Of a DNA stretch of 64,000 nt, positions 55,065 through 64,000 are shown piece after piece. A model generated the notes under the pieces. That model saw nothing but the letters and a program-made list of their open reading frames with translations, was not told the DNA's origin and ran no database searches. Source of the stretch: Acetobacteraceae bacterium (lineage in GTDB: Bacteria > Pseudomonadota > Alphaproteobacteria > Acetobacterales > Acetobacteraceae); contig PLXO01000100.1 of the NCBI GenBank assembly GCA_003151425.1, forward strand, positions 22,391 to 86,390, in the 5' to 3' direction. The position numbers and the translations under genes were made by a program. Within the stretch, counting starts at the first letter, position 1. Every line of letters begins with the position of its first letter.

Positions 55065-55853
55065 TTACGCGCCGGTGAAATTCGGCGGCCGCCGTTCCCC
55101 CATCGCCTTGATTCCCTCGCGGAAGTCGTCGGACTTGCGCAGCCAGTCCTGCTCCTCGAATTCCCGCTCGGTGGCCTGGGCCACGGCGTCGGCCAAGCCA
55201 CGGCGCAACGTCTCGCGCGTCGCCACGATCGCCAGCGGCCCCGATGCCGCGATCTCGCTCGCCACCTCGATCGCTTTGGGACGCACGTTTTCGAGCGGCA
55301 CACAGTAATCCGCCAACCCCAGCGTTACCGCCTCGTCGCCCGGCACGCGTCGGCCCGTGTACATCAACATCGCCGCGCTCTGCATGCCCACCAACCGCGG
55401 CAAGGTGGCAGTCAATCCGAAACCGGGATGATACCCCAGCCGCGTGAAGTTCGCCGAGAACCGCGCCTCGGGACAGGTCACGCGGAAATCCGCCATGACA
55501 GCCAGACCGAGGCCGGCGCCCACCGCGGCCCCTTGCACCGCCGCAACGATCGGCTTGCCGGAGCGCCACAGCCGCTGTGCCTCCTTATACAGATGCCGTC
55601 CGCGCGTGGCACCCACCGCCACGCCTTCGGGTCCGCGACTGGAGAAATCGGCGCCGGCGCAGAAATGCTTTCCCTCCGCGCACAACACGATCGCGCGGCA
55701 ATCAGGCGTGCGGTCCATGTCCTCCAACACGTCGGCGATCTCCGCGACCATGTCGGTGTCGACGAAATTGTTCGGGCCGCGCCTGATCTCGATGATGGTG
55801 ATGACGCCTTCCCGGCTCACGCCGATATGCTTGAACGTCGCGGTGTCAGCCAT
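55065..55853 (-). CDS. Enoyl-CoA hydratase/isomerase family protein
   Basis: A 262-residue crotonase-fold protein. AIVLCAEGKHFCAGADFSSR and AAVQGAAVGAGLGLAVMADF form the two oxyanion-hole segments, and FTRLGYHPGFGLTATLPRLV follows the family pattern; the usual catalytic Glu positions are only partly evident, so isomerase, dehalogenase or hydrolase roles remain open. GGAGGAAACC precedes the ATG. Divergent from the acyl-CoA dehydrogenase operon by 137 bases. Confidence 0.9.
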   Translation of the reverse strand: MADTATFKHIGVSREGVITIIEIRRGPNNFVDTDMVAEIADVLEDMDRTPDCRAIVLCAEGKHFCAGADFSSRGPEGVAVGATRGRHLYKEAQRLWRSGKPIVAAVQGAAVGAGLGLAVMADFRVTCPEARFSANFTRLGYHPGFGLTATLPRLVGMQSAAMLMYTGRRVPGDEAVTLGLADYCVPLENVRPKAIEVASEIAASGPLAIVATRETLRRGLADAVAQATEREFEEQDWLRKSDDFREGIKAMGERRPPNFTGA

Positions 55854-55990
55854 CGTGGTTTCCTCCGTCGTGAACTGGCGCGGCCACCATATGCGGGGGC
55901 CCCGCCCTCGTCACCCCTCATCCGTCAGCCTTGGCATTGCCCAACTTGGATGGATCGGCAAGTCTGTACGGATGACACGGGGAAACGCGG

Positions 55991-57106
55991 ATGAACTTCG
56001 ATTTTTCCGACGACCTGAAGCAATTGCGCGACGAGGCGCGACGCTTCCTGACGGAGCGCTGCCCGACGACGGTGCCGCGGCGCATTCTGGAAGGTGACGC
56101 GTCCTACGACCACGCGCTGTGGCGTGAGATGGCCGAGATGGGCTGGACCGGAGCGTCGATCCCGGAACAATACGGTGGCGCTGGGCTTGGCCATCTCGCA
56201 GTCTGCGTGCTGGCCGAGGAACTGGGGCGGGCGGCGGCGCCGGTGCCCTATGCGTCGTCGGTCTATCTCGCGACCGAGACACTGCTTGCCTACGGCAGCG
56301 CGGAACAGAAAGCGAGTTGGCTGCCACGTCTTGCCGCGGGCGAGGTCATTGGCTGCTTCGCGGTCGCGGAACATCCTGGCGCCTTCGTCGCGCGCCGCAT
56401 CGACGCGCAGGCGTCCGACGGCCGGTTGCATGGCACGAAGCAGGCAGTTGCCGACGGCGACATTGCCGATTTCGCCATCGTCGCCGCGCGTGGCGGGGCG
56501 TGGCTGCACCTGGTGGATCTAAGCGGTCCTGGCGTCACGCGCGAAACGATTGCCACGATCGATCCCACCCGTTCCCACGCGCGCCTGACCTTCGACGACG
56601 CGTCGGCGCAACCGCTGCCCGGTGCTGACAGTCCCGACGCGATCCACCACATCCTCGACCGTGCCGCGGTGATGATGGCGTTCGAGCAGGTGGGCAATGC
56701 GCAGGCCGCATTGGACATGGCGTGCGCCTACGCGCGGGAACGTTACGCCTTCGGCCGCCCGATCGGCTCCTTCCAGGCGATCAAGCACAAGCTGGCCGAG
56801 GTCTATGTCGCGCTCGAACTGGCCCGCTCCAACGCCTATTACGGCGCCTGGGCGCTGAACAGCGAGGCCGCCGAACTGCCGATCGCCGCCGCGGTCGCGC
56901 GTATTGCCGCCTGCGACGCCGGCTGGCTCGCAACCAAGGAAAACATTCAGACTCATGGCGGCATGGGCTTCACGTGGGCATTTGACTGCCACCTGTTCTA
57001 TCGCCGCGCAAAGCTGTTGGGGCTGGCGCTTGGATCGTCACGCGAGTGGAAGCACCGCCTGATCACCGAACTGCGCAGCCGCAATACCACCGCGCTGGCC
57101 GCCTGA
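55991..57106 (+). CDS. Acyl-CoA dehydrogenase (small-subunit, PimD-like)
   Basis: A 371-residue FAD enzyme that introduces a double bond in an acyl-CoA. FDFSDDLKQLRDEARRFLTE, WTGASIPEQYGGAGLGHLAV, CFAVAEHPGAF (a loose version of the FAD loop), YGRPIGSFQAIKHKLAEVYV-type (YAFGRPIGSFQAIKHKLA) and IQTHGGMGFTW are family-typical. The usual YEGT catalytic segment is absent, as in the smaller partners of two-component acyl-CoA dehydrogenases (the pimeloyl-CoA PimC/PimD style). First of three dehydrogenase genes in a row. Confidence 0.9.
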   Translation: MNFDFSDDLKQLRDEARRFLTERCPTTVPRRILEGDASYDHALWREMAEMGWTGASIPEQYGGAGLGHLAVCVLAEELGRAAAPVPYASSVYLATETLLAYGSAEQKASWLPRLAAGEVIGCFAVAEHPGAFVARRIDAQASDGRLHGTKQAVADGDIADFAIVAARGGAWLHLVDLSGPGVTRETIATIDPTRSHARLTFDDASAQPLPGADSPDAIHHILDRAAVMMAFEQVGNAQAALDMACAYARERYAFGRPIGSFQAIKHKLAEVYVALELARSNAYYGAWALNSEAAELPIAAAVARIAACDAGWLATKENIQTHGGMGFTWAFDCHLFYRRAKLLGLALGSSREWKHRLITELRSRNTTALAA

Positions 57107-57120
57107 GACGGGAGGACCGC

Positions 57121-58356
57121 ATGGACTTCGAAGACACACCGGACGAAGCCGCGTTTCGCGCCGAGGCGCGCGCCTTCCTGGACGCCAACGTGGAACCCCG
57201 CAAGCCAGGCGACGTCGAAGGTTATCGCCGCGGCCAGGACGAGCCCGGCGCGATAGAGGCCGCACAGGCGTTCCAGGCAAAGAAGCACGCGGCGGGATTT
57301 GCCGGCATCGCCTGGCCGACCGAATGGGGCGGGCGCGGCGGCACGCCGATCCAGCAGGTGATCTACACCCAGGAGGAGGCGAAATACAAAGTCTTCAGCA
57401 ACGTCTTTGGCATTGGCCTGGCGATGGCGATTCCGACGATCTGCACCTGGGGCACGTCGGAGCATCGCGCCCGCTTCGCTCCGCCGGCGCTGCGCGGAGA
57501 GGAGGTCTGGTGCCAATTGTTCTCCGAACCCTCCGGCGGATCCGACCTTGCGCAGTTGCGCACGCGGGCGGAACGAAACGGTGACGGCTGGATCGTCAAC
57601 GGCCAGAAGATATGGACCTCGGGGGCGCATTATTGCCGGTTCGGCATTTTGGTGGCACGTACCGATCCGAATGTGCCAAAGCACGCCGGGCTGACGTTTT
57701 TCATTCTGGATATGAAAACCCCCGGAGTGGAGATCCGCCCGATCAGGCAGATGTCGGGTTCTTCGCATTTCAACGAGGTGTTCTTCACCGATGTTCGCAT
57801 TCCCGACACGATGCGCGTGGGCGATGTCGGCAAGGGCTGGCGCGTCGCACTGACCACACTGATGAACGAGCGCTACGGCATGCGCGAGGCCCCCGGCCCC
57901 GACTTCGCCGAGGTCTTTGAATTGGCGCGTGCGATCGAGCTGGAGGACGGGCCGGCACTGGAGAACGCCGCGGTGCAGGAAAGACTCGCGGAATGGTATG
58001 TGCGCACGCAGGGCCTGCGCTTCACCAAGTACCGCACGATGACGGCGCTTTCACGCGGGCAGACGCCGGGGCCGGAATCCTCGATCACCAAGCTGGTGGC
58101 GGCGAACAAGCTGCAGGAGATCGCGGCGTATGGGTTGGATCTGTTGGGGATGGACGGCGTGGCGATGGGCAAGGACCAGCCCATCGACGGTCTGTTCGAG
58201 GAGGCGCTGCTGTATTCGCCGGCGTTACGGATCGCTGGCGGAACGGACGAGATCCTGCGCAACATTATAGCAGAGCGCGTGCTCGGCCTGCCGCCGGACC
58301 CGCGGGTGGACAAGGACATCCCGTATCGCGACGTGCCGACTGGAGCGCGTGGTTGA
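57121..58356 (+). CDS. Acyl-CoA dehydrogenase (large-subunit, PimC-like)
   Basis: 411 residues. AWPTEWGGRGGTPIQQVIYT, CQLFSEPSGGSDLAQLRTRA, GQKIWTSGAHYCRFGILVAR and IAGGTDEILRNIIAERVLGL are the family blocks; the last has GGTDEI where the catalytic YEGT..E often stands, typical for the large partner of paired dehydrogenases. Starts 14 bases after the first dehydrogenase with GGGAGGACCGC upstream. The pair likely forms one heteromeric enzyme. Confidence 0.92.
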   Translation: MDFEDTPDEAAFRAEARAFLDANVEPRKPGDVEGYRRGQDEPGAIEAAQAFQAKKHAAGFAGIAWPTEWGGRGGTPIQQVIYTQEEAKYKVFSNVFGIGLAMAIPTICTWGTSEHRARFAPPALRGEEVWCQLFSEPSGGSDLAQLRTRAERNGDGWIVNGQKIWTSGAHYCRFGILVARTDPNVPKHAGLTFFILDMKTPGVEIRPIRQMSGSSHFNEVFFTDVRIPDTMRVGDVGKGWRVALTTLMNERYGMREAPGPDFAEVFELARAIELEDGPALENAAVQERLAEWYVRTQGLRFTKYRTMTALSRGQTPGPESSITKLVAANKLQEIAAYGLDLLGMDGVAMGKDQPIDGLFEEALLYSPALRIAGGTDEILRNIIAERVLGLPPDPRVDKDIPYRDVPTGARG

Positions 58357-58421
58357 CGCATCCGCCCTCTCGTCGACACGGCGATCGCCCACCCACCGAA
58401 CACACTAGGTGAGAACTGAGA

Positions 58422-59582
58422 ATGTTCGAGATCCCCGAAGAACACCGCATGCTGCAGGACCTGGTGGCGAAGTTCGTCGACAACGAACTGATGCCGCTGG
58501 AGGCCGCTGTGCTGAAGCGGGAGATGCAGGGAGGGAAGGCTTCGCTCACAGACGAGGAGGAGGCGCCGCTCCTCGCGCAGTGCAAGGACCTCGGACTTTG
58601 GGGGCTGGACGTGCCGGAGGAATTCGGCGGCGCCAACCTGCCGATGCTCGCACTGATCGGCGTGTATGAGGAACAGGGCCGCACTGCGGTGCCGTTCACC
58701 TTTCCCCCCGACAGCCCGAACCTACACATGCTGATGGCAGTGGCGAACGACGAACAGCGCCGCAAGTATCTCGATCCTTACGCCCGCGGCACGGCCAAGT
58801 CGGCGATTGCGATATCCGAACCGGGCGCTGGCGGCGATCCCGCCGGCATGACCACCCGCGCGGTGCAGGATGGCGACGACTGGGTGATCAACGGGCGCAA
58901 GATCTGGGTCAGCCGCGTGCCTTCCGCCGACTTCGTCATCCTGATGGCGCGCACCGGCGAAGGCAGGCGGCACGAGGGCATCACCGCCTTCATCATCGAA
59001 AAGGGCACCAAGGGCTTTATCATCGAGCGCGAGATCCCGATGCTCGGCGGCCATCGCACCTACGAGCTGGTGTTCGAGGATTGCCGCGTTCCGGCGCGCC
59101 AGGTGCTGGGCAAGCTCGGCCAGGGCTTCGCGCCGATGCAGTTGCGCCTGACGGTGCGGCGGCTGCAGATGGGCGCTTGGTGCGTCGGCATCGCGCGCCG
59201 CGCGTTGGACATGATGATGGACCATGCGAAGCAACGCAGCACCTTCGGCGTGAAGCTGGCGGACCGGCAGGCGATCCAGTGGTGGATCGCCGATGCGGCC
59301 GTGAAGATCCATGCCTGCCGGCTGATGGTGCTGGACGCCGCGGCGAAGCAGGATGCCGGCCAGGACGTGCGCACCGAGGCCTCCATGGTCAAGCTGTTCG
59401 GTACCGAAATGGCGCAGGAGGTATTGGATCATGCGATGCAGACCTTCGGCGCGATGGGGGTTGCCAAGGAGCTGCCATTGCAGTTGATGATGCAAAAGGT
59501 GCGCACGATGCGCGTCTACGAAGGCCCGTCGGAAGTGCACCGCATGGTGATCGCCCGGCGGATGCTGGCAAGCAGGAAATAG
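58422..59582 (+). CDS. Acyl-CoA dehydrogenase
   Basis: A 386-residue dehydrogenase of conventional type. FEIPEEHRMLQDLVAKFVDN opens it; IAISEPGAGGDPAGMTTRAV is the FAD-side loop, INGRKIWVSRVPSADFVILM the next, and VYEGPSEVHRMVIARRML holds the likely catalytic Glu (YEGPSE). Lies 65 bases after the PimC-like gene on the same strand. Substrate chain length cannot be read by eye. Confidence 0.92.
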   Translation: MFEIPEEHRMLQDLVAKFVDNELMPLEAAVLKREMQGGKASLTDEEEAPLLAQCKDLGLWGLDVPEEFGGANLPMLALIGVYEEQGRTAVPFTFPPDSPNLHMLMAVANDEQRRKYLDPYARGTAKSAIAISEPGAGGDPAGMTTRAVQDGDDWVINGRKIWVSRVPSADFVILMARTGEGRRHEGITAFIIEKGTKGFIIEREIPMLGGHRTYELVFEDCRVPARQVLGKLGQGFAPMQLRLTVRRLQMGAWCVGIARRALDMMMDHAKQRSTFGVKLADRQAIQWWIADAAVKIHACRLMVLDAAAKQDAGQDVRTEASMVKLFGTEMAQEVLDHAMQTFGAMGVAKELPLQLMMQKVRTMRVYEGPSEVHRMVIARRMLASRK

Positions 59583-59603
59583 CGACCCTAGGGAATACTG
59601 AAG

Positions 59604-60164
59604 ATGGATGCACTTGAATTGCTGCTGACGCGGGAGTCGGCGCTGAAGTTGGAAAACCCGGGGCCGCGCGAGGCCGATCTCGAGGTGATGATCCAAAGCG
59701 CGCTACGCGCCCCCGATCATGGGCGGCTGCGGCCGTGGCAGTTTGTCGTGATCCCGGAAGGAAACCGTGCAGCGTTCGGCGAGCTGCTGGCGGCGTCGAT
59801 GGCGCGACGCAACCCGGCGGCGCCAGCGGAGGAACTGGCGCGCGAGCGGGGCAAGGCGATGCGCGCACCGGTCATCGTGGTGGCGGCCGCAAAGCTGGCC
59901 AAGGGGCACAAGATCCCCGAGATCGAGCAGCTTCTGTCGGCCGGCGCGGCGGTGCAGAACATCATGCTGGCAGCGAATGCGCGGGGCTTCGGCGCGATGT
60001 GGAAGACCGGCGCGCCAGCCTATGACGCGTCGGTGAAGCAGGCGCTAGGGATTGCGCCGGACAGCGAGATCGTTGGGTTTTTGTATCTTGGCACGCAGGT
60101 GGGCGGCGGGATCCAGGTACCGCGACCAGTGCCGAAGGATTATGTGTCGGTGTGGGCTGGCTGA
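59604..60164 (+). CDS. Minimal nitroreductase (YdjA-like)
   Basis: A 186-residue FMN-binding nitroreductase-family protein. LLLTRESALKLENPGPREAD and APDHGRLRPWQFVVIPEG match YdjA-type minimal members, with AVQNIMLAANARGFGAMWKT in the centre and GFLYLGTQ at the end. 21 bases after the third dehydrogenase, so probably co-transcribed; it could supply reduced flavin or act on a nitro or enone compound. Confidence 0.9.
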   Translation: MDALELLLTRESALKLENPGPREADLEVMIQSALRAPDHGRLRPWQFVVIPEGNRAAFGELLAASMARRNPAAPAEELARERGKAMRAPVIVVAAAKLAKGHKIPEIEQLLSAGAAVQNIMLAANARGFGAMWKTGAPAYDASVKQALGIAPDSEIVGFLYLGTQVGGGIQVPRPVPKDYVSVWAG

Positions 60165-60173
60165 TCTGCTTTT

Positions 60174-60282
60174 ACTACTCCCTCCCCCCTTGAGGGGGAG
60201 GGTTGGGGTGGGGGGTGTTCCGACCCGCTCCCGCAAGAGACCCCTCCCCCCAACCCCCTCCCTCAAGGGGAGGGGGAGTAGT
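60174..60282. repeat. Long inverted repeat between convergent genes
   Basis: ACTACTCCCTCCCCCTTGAG and following bases on the left are mirrored by CTCAAGGGGAGGGGGAGTAGT on the right; inside, TTGGGGTGGGG is answered by CCCCCCAACCCC. This is the C/T-rich cousin of the CTCTCCC class. Placed between converging genes, it may block read-through both ways. Confidence 0.8.
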
Positions 60283-60287
60283 CGTTC

Positions 60288-61655
60288 CTACCTTTGCCTT
60301 ACCTTCGCCCCCGGATGACTGTCCGGCAGCCGCGCCCGCCCCAGCCCATATAGTTTCTCCCGTAACGTTCCTGACGCGTATTCAGTCTTGTAGACACCGC
60401 GCCCCTGCAGCTCCGGCACGATCAGATCCACAAAATCGACGAACGTCTCCGGCGTCACGGCGTACGCCAGATTGAATCCGTCGATGCCGGTTTCCTCCAC
60501 CCAGCTCTGCATCTCATCCGCCACGCGGCCCGGCGCGCCCACCACCACCGGTCCACGCCCGCCGATCGCCGCGTGCGCCGCGATCTCGCGCACCGTCCAG
60601 GTGCGGTCCGGATCCGCCGTGGTGAATGCCTCCAGCGCCGAGGTCATCGCATTGCGTTCGCTGTAGCGCAGCGGCGCATCCAACGGCAGCGCGGCGAAAT
60701 CGACGCCGGTCCAGCCGGACATCAACACCAGTGCGCCCTCCTCGCTGACATGCGTGCGGTACTCGGCCAACTTGGCGTCCGCCAGTGCATCGGTGCGATC
60801 GGTAACGATCGTCATCATGGTGAAGATCAGAATCTCCGCCGGGTCGCGCCCGCTCGCCGCGGCACGGCGTCGGATGTCGGCGACGATCGGCGCGATCACC
60901 CGCTTCGACGGGCCGTTGATGAACACGCACTCCGCGTGATCCGCAGCGAACTGCCGCCCGCGCGCGGACGCCCCCGCCTGGTACAGCACCGGCGTTCGTT
61001 GCGGTGACGGTTCGGCCAGGTGGATCGCATCGAGCTGGTAATATGGTCCGTCGTGCCGCACGCGATGAATCCGATCCGGGTCGGCAAAGATCCTCCGCTG
61101 TCGGTCGCGCAGCACTGCGCCGTCCTCCCAGCTTCCCTCCCACAGCTTGTAGACCACCTGCATGTAGTCCTCGGCCACGGCATAGCGCGTATCGTGGCCG
61201 GCCTGCTCGCGCTGCCCCATCCCTTGCGCGGCACTGTTCAGATAACCGGTGACGATGTTCCAACCGATCCGCCCATTGGTCAGATGATCCAGCGTCGACA
61301 TGCGCCGGGCGAACGGATAGGGCGGCTCGAACGTCAACGTGCAGGTAACGCCGAAGCCCAGGTTCCGCGTCACCAGCGCCATCGCCGGAACCAGCATCAG
61401 CGGATCGTTCACCGGTACCTGCACTGCCTGCTCCAGCGCGGTGCGTGGGCCGCCGCGATACACGTCGTAGATGCCCAGCACGTCGGCCATGAACAGTGCG
61501 TCGAACAGACCGCGCTCCAGCGTGCGCGCCAGATCGGTCCAGTAGCCCAGCGTATTGTAGCTGTCGGAACGGTCGCGCGGATGCGTCCACAACCCGGGCG
61601 ACTGGTGCGCCACGCAGTTCATGTCGAAGGCGTTCAGGCGGATCTGCTTGGGCAT
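60288..61655 (-). CDS. NtaA/SnaA/DszA-family flavin-dependent monooxygenase
   Basis: A 455-residue luciferase-like monooxygenase of the nitrilotriacetate/desulfurisation branch. IRLNAFDMNCVAHQSPGLW, GRIGWNIVTGYLNSAAQGMG, YWEGSWEDGAV-like (KLWEGSWEDGAV), PVLYQAGASARGRQFAADHA and CVFINGPSKR are typical of this branch. It needs reduced FMN from a separate reductase. Targets of relatives include aminopolycarboxylates, dibenzothiophene sulfone and terpenoids. Confidence 0.92.
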   Translation of the reverse strand: MPKQIRLNAFDMNCVAHQSPGLWTHPRDRSDSYNTLGYWTDLARTLERGLFDALFMADVLGIYDVYRGGPRTALEQAVQVPVNDPLMLVPAMALVTRNLGFGVTCTLTFEPPYPFARRMSTLDHLTNGRIGWNIVTGYLNSAAQGMGQREQAGHDTRYAVAEDYMQVVYKLWEGSWEDGAVLRDRQRRIFADPDRIHRVRHDGPYYQLDAIHLAEPSPQRTPVLYQAGASARGRQFAADHAECVFINGPSKRVIAPIVADIRRRAAASGRDPAEILIFTMMTIVTDRTDALADAKLAEYRTHVSEEGALVLMSGWTGVDFAALPLDAPLRYSERNAMTSALEAFTTADPDRTWTVREIAAHAAIGGRGPVVVGAPGRVADEMQSWVEETGIDGFNLAYAVTPETFVDFVDLIVPELQGRGVYKTEYASGTLREKLYGLGRARLPDSHPGAKVRQR

Positions 61656-61834
61656 CTTGCCCCCTCGGCCAGTCAGGACATATCAGATAACCACGGATAA
61701 TCGGGCATCGGAACCACGAGAAGGTTGCCCGTTCCGAGCACAACGCCCAGACTCGACGCAAGAGCCAGACTCGCTGCAAGGGTCGGCCGTACGTCGCGAC
61801 CACACACGCCGAGACTTTAGGGAACGTCCAGTCC

Positions 61835-63079
61835 GTGAGCGAGATCAGCACGGCGCACCCAGCGCCGGCGCGCATGTCCCGGCTATTCGCCAATGCCGAC
61901 TTCTGGCGCCTGTGGTACGCCGGACTGGTCGTGTTCGTCGTCCGCTGGCTGGAAACCCTGGCCGTCGCGGTGTTCGTTTACCGCGCCACCGGGTCACCCT
62001 TCCTCGTCGCCATGATGACCATGCTGCGGCTGCTGCCGATGGGACTGTTCGGCGCGCTGCTCGGCGCGGTAGCGGAACGGATCGAGCGCCGCACCGCGCA
62101 GATCGGTGTCATTGCGCTGATGGGCTGCACCTCTGCCGCGCTGGCGACGCTGGCCTATGGCGGTCATCTCTCGGTGTGGCAGCTCGCACTGGCAAGCTTC
62201 ATCAACGGCCTCGGCTGGGCCACGGACAATCCGGTGCGCCGCGTCATGATCGGCGAGGTGGTCGGCAGCCATCGGATGGGCGTGGCGATGTCGATCGACG
62301 TTGGTACAAATAACGCCAGCCGCATGCTGGGTCCGACCGTAGGCGGCATCCTGTTCGCCACCGTCGGCGTCGGTGGCGCCTTCGCGCTCAGCGTGCTGCT
62401 GTACGCCACCTCGCTGTTTGCGGTGATCGGCCTGCGGTACCGCAACAGCCAAGGCCAGCGCGACGGCGGTTCGGTGCTGATGCGGATTCGCGACGGGGTG
62501 GAACTGGTTCGGCATGACCGGCGACTGATCGGTACGCTGACGATCACCGTGGTCTACAACGTGTTCGGCTGGCCGTTCACCTCCATGGTGCCGGTGATCG
62601 CACAGGATCGGCTGCATCTGACGCCGGAATGGATCGGCATCATGGCCAGCATGGACGGCGTCGGCGCCTTCATCGGCGCCACGGTTATCGCGCTGTTCGT
62701 CGGGCCGCGCTTCTATGCGCGCACGTATCTGGCCGGCGTGACCAGCTACATGATCATGCTGACGGTATTCGCGCTCGTTTCGCAGCCGATCACCGCTGGC
62801 GCGGCACTGGTGCTCACCGGAATCGGCGGCGCCGCGTTCAGTATCATGCAGGCGACACAGGTCTATCTGGCCGCACCACCGGAGATGCGCAGCCGCGTGC
62901 TGGGCGTGCTGTCGGTGTGCATCGGCATCGGCCCGATCGGCTTCGTGCATCTGGGGCTGCTGGCGGACGCGATCGGCGCGCCGTGGGCCACCGCAACGAT
63001 GGGACTCGAGGGGTTGCTGGCGCTGGCGCTGACATTCCGCTGGTGGCGAGTCATTTTGTCTCGGGAGGCGCCGGCCTGA
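61835..63079 (+). CDS. Major facilitator superfamily transporter
   Basis: A 414-residue membrane protein with about twelve hydrophobic segments. LFANADFWRLWYAGLVVFVV at the first helix, LGAVAERIERRTAQI as the loop 2-3 basic motif and LGWATDNPVRRVMIGEVVG between helices 4 and 5 are typical of enterobactin/EntS-like and related MFS exporters. GTG start. Its 3' end overlaps the convergent monooxygenase gene by 29 bases. Confidence 0.9.
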   Translation: MSEISTAHPAPARMSRLFANADFWRLWYAGLVVFVVRWLETLAVAVFVYRATGSPFLVAMMTMLRLLPMGLFGALLGAVAERIERRTAQIGVIALMGCTSAALATLAYGGHLSVWQLALASFINGLGWATDNPVRRVMIGEVVGSHRMGVAMSIDVGTNNASRMLGPTVGGILFATVGVGGAFALSVLLYATSLFAVIGLRYRNSQGQRDGGSVLMRIRDGVELVRHDRRLIGTLTITVVYNVFGWPFTSMVPVIAQDRLHLTPEWIGIMASMDGVGAFIGATVIALFVGPRFYARTYLAGVTSYMIMLTVFALVSQPITAGAALVLTGIGGAAFSIMQATQVYLAAPPEMRSRVLGVLSVCIGIGPIGFVHLGLLADAIGAPWATATMGLEGLLALALTFRWWRVILSREAPA

Positions 63080-64000
63080 TGCGCGCGGGATCGAGCTCCA
63101 CCTGGCGCACATCATAGGCCAACAGATCGCGCCAGTGCTCTGCCAGATCGGCACGGAACAATCCGCGCGTGACGCCGGCGACCAGCTTGGGCGTGGCGAT
63201 GGTCATCGCGTTGATGGACGATCCGGCTGGGCCGAAGCTCATTGTCGTGCCGATCCCGAACAGATGCAGATCGGCGATCCAGGGTGTGCGGCCGGGTGTC
63301 TTCTCGGTGAAGGCGAAATCGGCATCCAGATAAGGGAAGCGCGCGAGACGATCATTGCGCTCGTCGTCGGGCGGCGAGTAGCGGTCGCCCCAGGTGGCGA
63401 TGTTGTCGGCGCAGGACGAAAGTTCCGGGCGCAGGTGGGCATCGTGGTCGATACCGGTGCCGCAAATCACGAAATCCACCGCGAATGGACCGTTTGGCGT
63501 GTCCAGCACTACGTTTCCGTCGACTATTCGCGCACCGGTCCAGGGCCGGCCGAGGTGCATGGTGAAGTCGCTGAAGGCCGCGACACGCGCCCATGTATCG
63601 GGCGGGAACCCCTCGCGCAGGCCGAGGACGTGCTGCATGAAGCGCCAGCGCCATTCGTCCGGCATGTCGCCCAGATGCTTCATGAAGCCGGCGAAGGTCA
63701 GCCACCGATAGGGCTGGATGATCATCGGTTCGGCCCGGCGGCAGAACAGATGCACGGCGGCGGCGGCGTGTTCCAGCGTGACGGCGGCGTTGTCGAAGGC
63801 CGAGGCACCCGCACCCAACACCGCCACCGTCCTGCCGGCGAGAGCAGTGAAATCGATCGCATCGGCGGCATGCGCGCGGAATGCCGCCGGCAGCGACGCG
63901 ATAAAGTCCGGCATCCACCACTGCCCGGTGCCGTCCTGGCCGGTGGCCAGCACGATCTTGCGCGCATAAAGGATCTCGCCGGTCGACAGGGTCGCGGCCA
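63051..64000 (-). CDS. FAD/NAD(P)-binding monooxygenase, partial (start beyond window)
   Basis: The frame runs off the window's right edge: upstream of the first GTG it continues ATLSTGEILYARKIVLATGQ without a stop, so the real start lies past 64000. TVAVLGAGASAFDNA is the second dinucleotide-binding motif and VDFVICGTGID the ATG-like motif of flavin-containing or Baeyer-Villiger-type monooxygenases. The visible 316 codons cover the C-terminal two thirds. Its end overlaps the MFS gene's end by 29 bases. Confidence 0.88.
   Translation of the reverse strand, partial: AATLSTGEILYARKIVLATGQDGTGQWWMPDFIASLPAAFRAHAADAIDFTALAGRTVAVLGAGASAFDNAAVTLEHAAAAVHLFCRRAEPMIIQPYRWLTFAGFMKHLGDMPDEWRWRFMQHVLGLREGFPPDTWARVAAFSDFTMHLGRPWTGARIVDGNVVLDTPNGPFAVDFVICGTGIDHDAHLRPELSSCADNIATWGDRYSPPDDERNDRLARFPYLDADFAFTEKTPGRTPWIADLHLFGIGTTMSFGPAGSSINAMTIATPKLVAGVTRGLFRADLAEHWRDLLAYDVRQVELDPARIRPAPPETK

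Overview
The window is GC-rich bacterial chromosome. It looks alphaproteobacterial, most likely Acetobacteraceae or another Rhodospirillales member. The reasons are the strong GC3 bias, a recA preceded by a GTTC-N7-GTTC SOS box of the alphaproteobacterial type, the order flgB-flgC-fliE-fliQ-fliR-flhB-CckA-like kinase-recA, and many dispersed palindromic repeats (TCATGGCCGG.., TCATGCCGGC.., CACAGAG.., CTCTCCC.. types). I saw no rRNA, tRNA, CRISPR array, integrase or transposase gene.

Layout. 0.3-11.1 kb is a catabolic and uptake block: an NDP-forming acyl-CoA synthetase, a reductase coupled to kynureninase, a hydroxyisobutyrate-dehydrogenase-like enzyme with a carboxymuconolactone-decarboxylase-like protein, and a Liv-type ABC importer in which the second permease and one ATPase are fused in one polypeptide. 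11.1-19.3 kb holds single housekeeping or metabolic genes: phosphoesterase, alpha/beta hydrolase, TylF-like methyltransferase, ABC-F ATPase, ndk, a VOC protein and a DASS anion transporter. 19.4-25.7 kb is an accessory region. It has an RNase HI-like protein, then an AT-richer patch with a protein-kinase-like protein, a DUF6471-like small protein behind a gene relic, a membrane-anchored coiled-coil protein, a second relic, and finally very GC-rich, repeat-laden DNA.

25.7-31.4 kb returns to core genes: mnmE, rsmA (ksgA), a dGTPase, an erpA-type Fe-S carrier and small proteins. 31.4-38.8 kb encodes much of the flagellar export gate and proximal rod: fliP and fliO on the minus strand, flgB, flgC, fliE, fliQ, fliR and flhB on the plus strand. 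A CckA-like hybrid kinase overlaps flhB, and recA follows with its own SOS box and terminator.

40-64 kb is a dense catabolic region: flavin-dependent monooxygenases of the luciferase family, short-chain dehydrogenases, a two-subunit molybdenum hydroxylase, a creatininase-family hydrolase, an enolase-superfamily dehydratase, an enoyl-CoA hydratase and three consecutive acyl-CoA dehydrogenases, a small nitroreductase, an MFS transporter and a partial FAD monooxygenase. serB, overlapping an Fe-S oxidoreductase gene, sits among them. Together they suggest a soil or water heterotroph living on organic acids and aromatic or heterocyclic compounds; actual substrates cannot be read from sequence alone.

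The best candidate for something undescribed is the accessory patch at 20.2-23.7 kb, together with the in-phase repeat array at 24.7-25.3 kb. I could not tie either to a known system. All family calls rest on motifs read by eye, without database searches.
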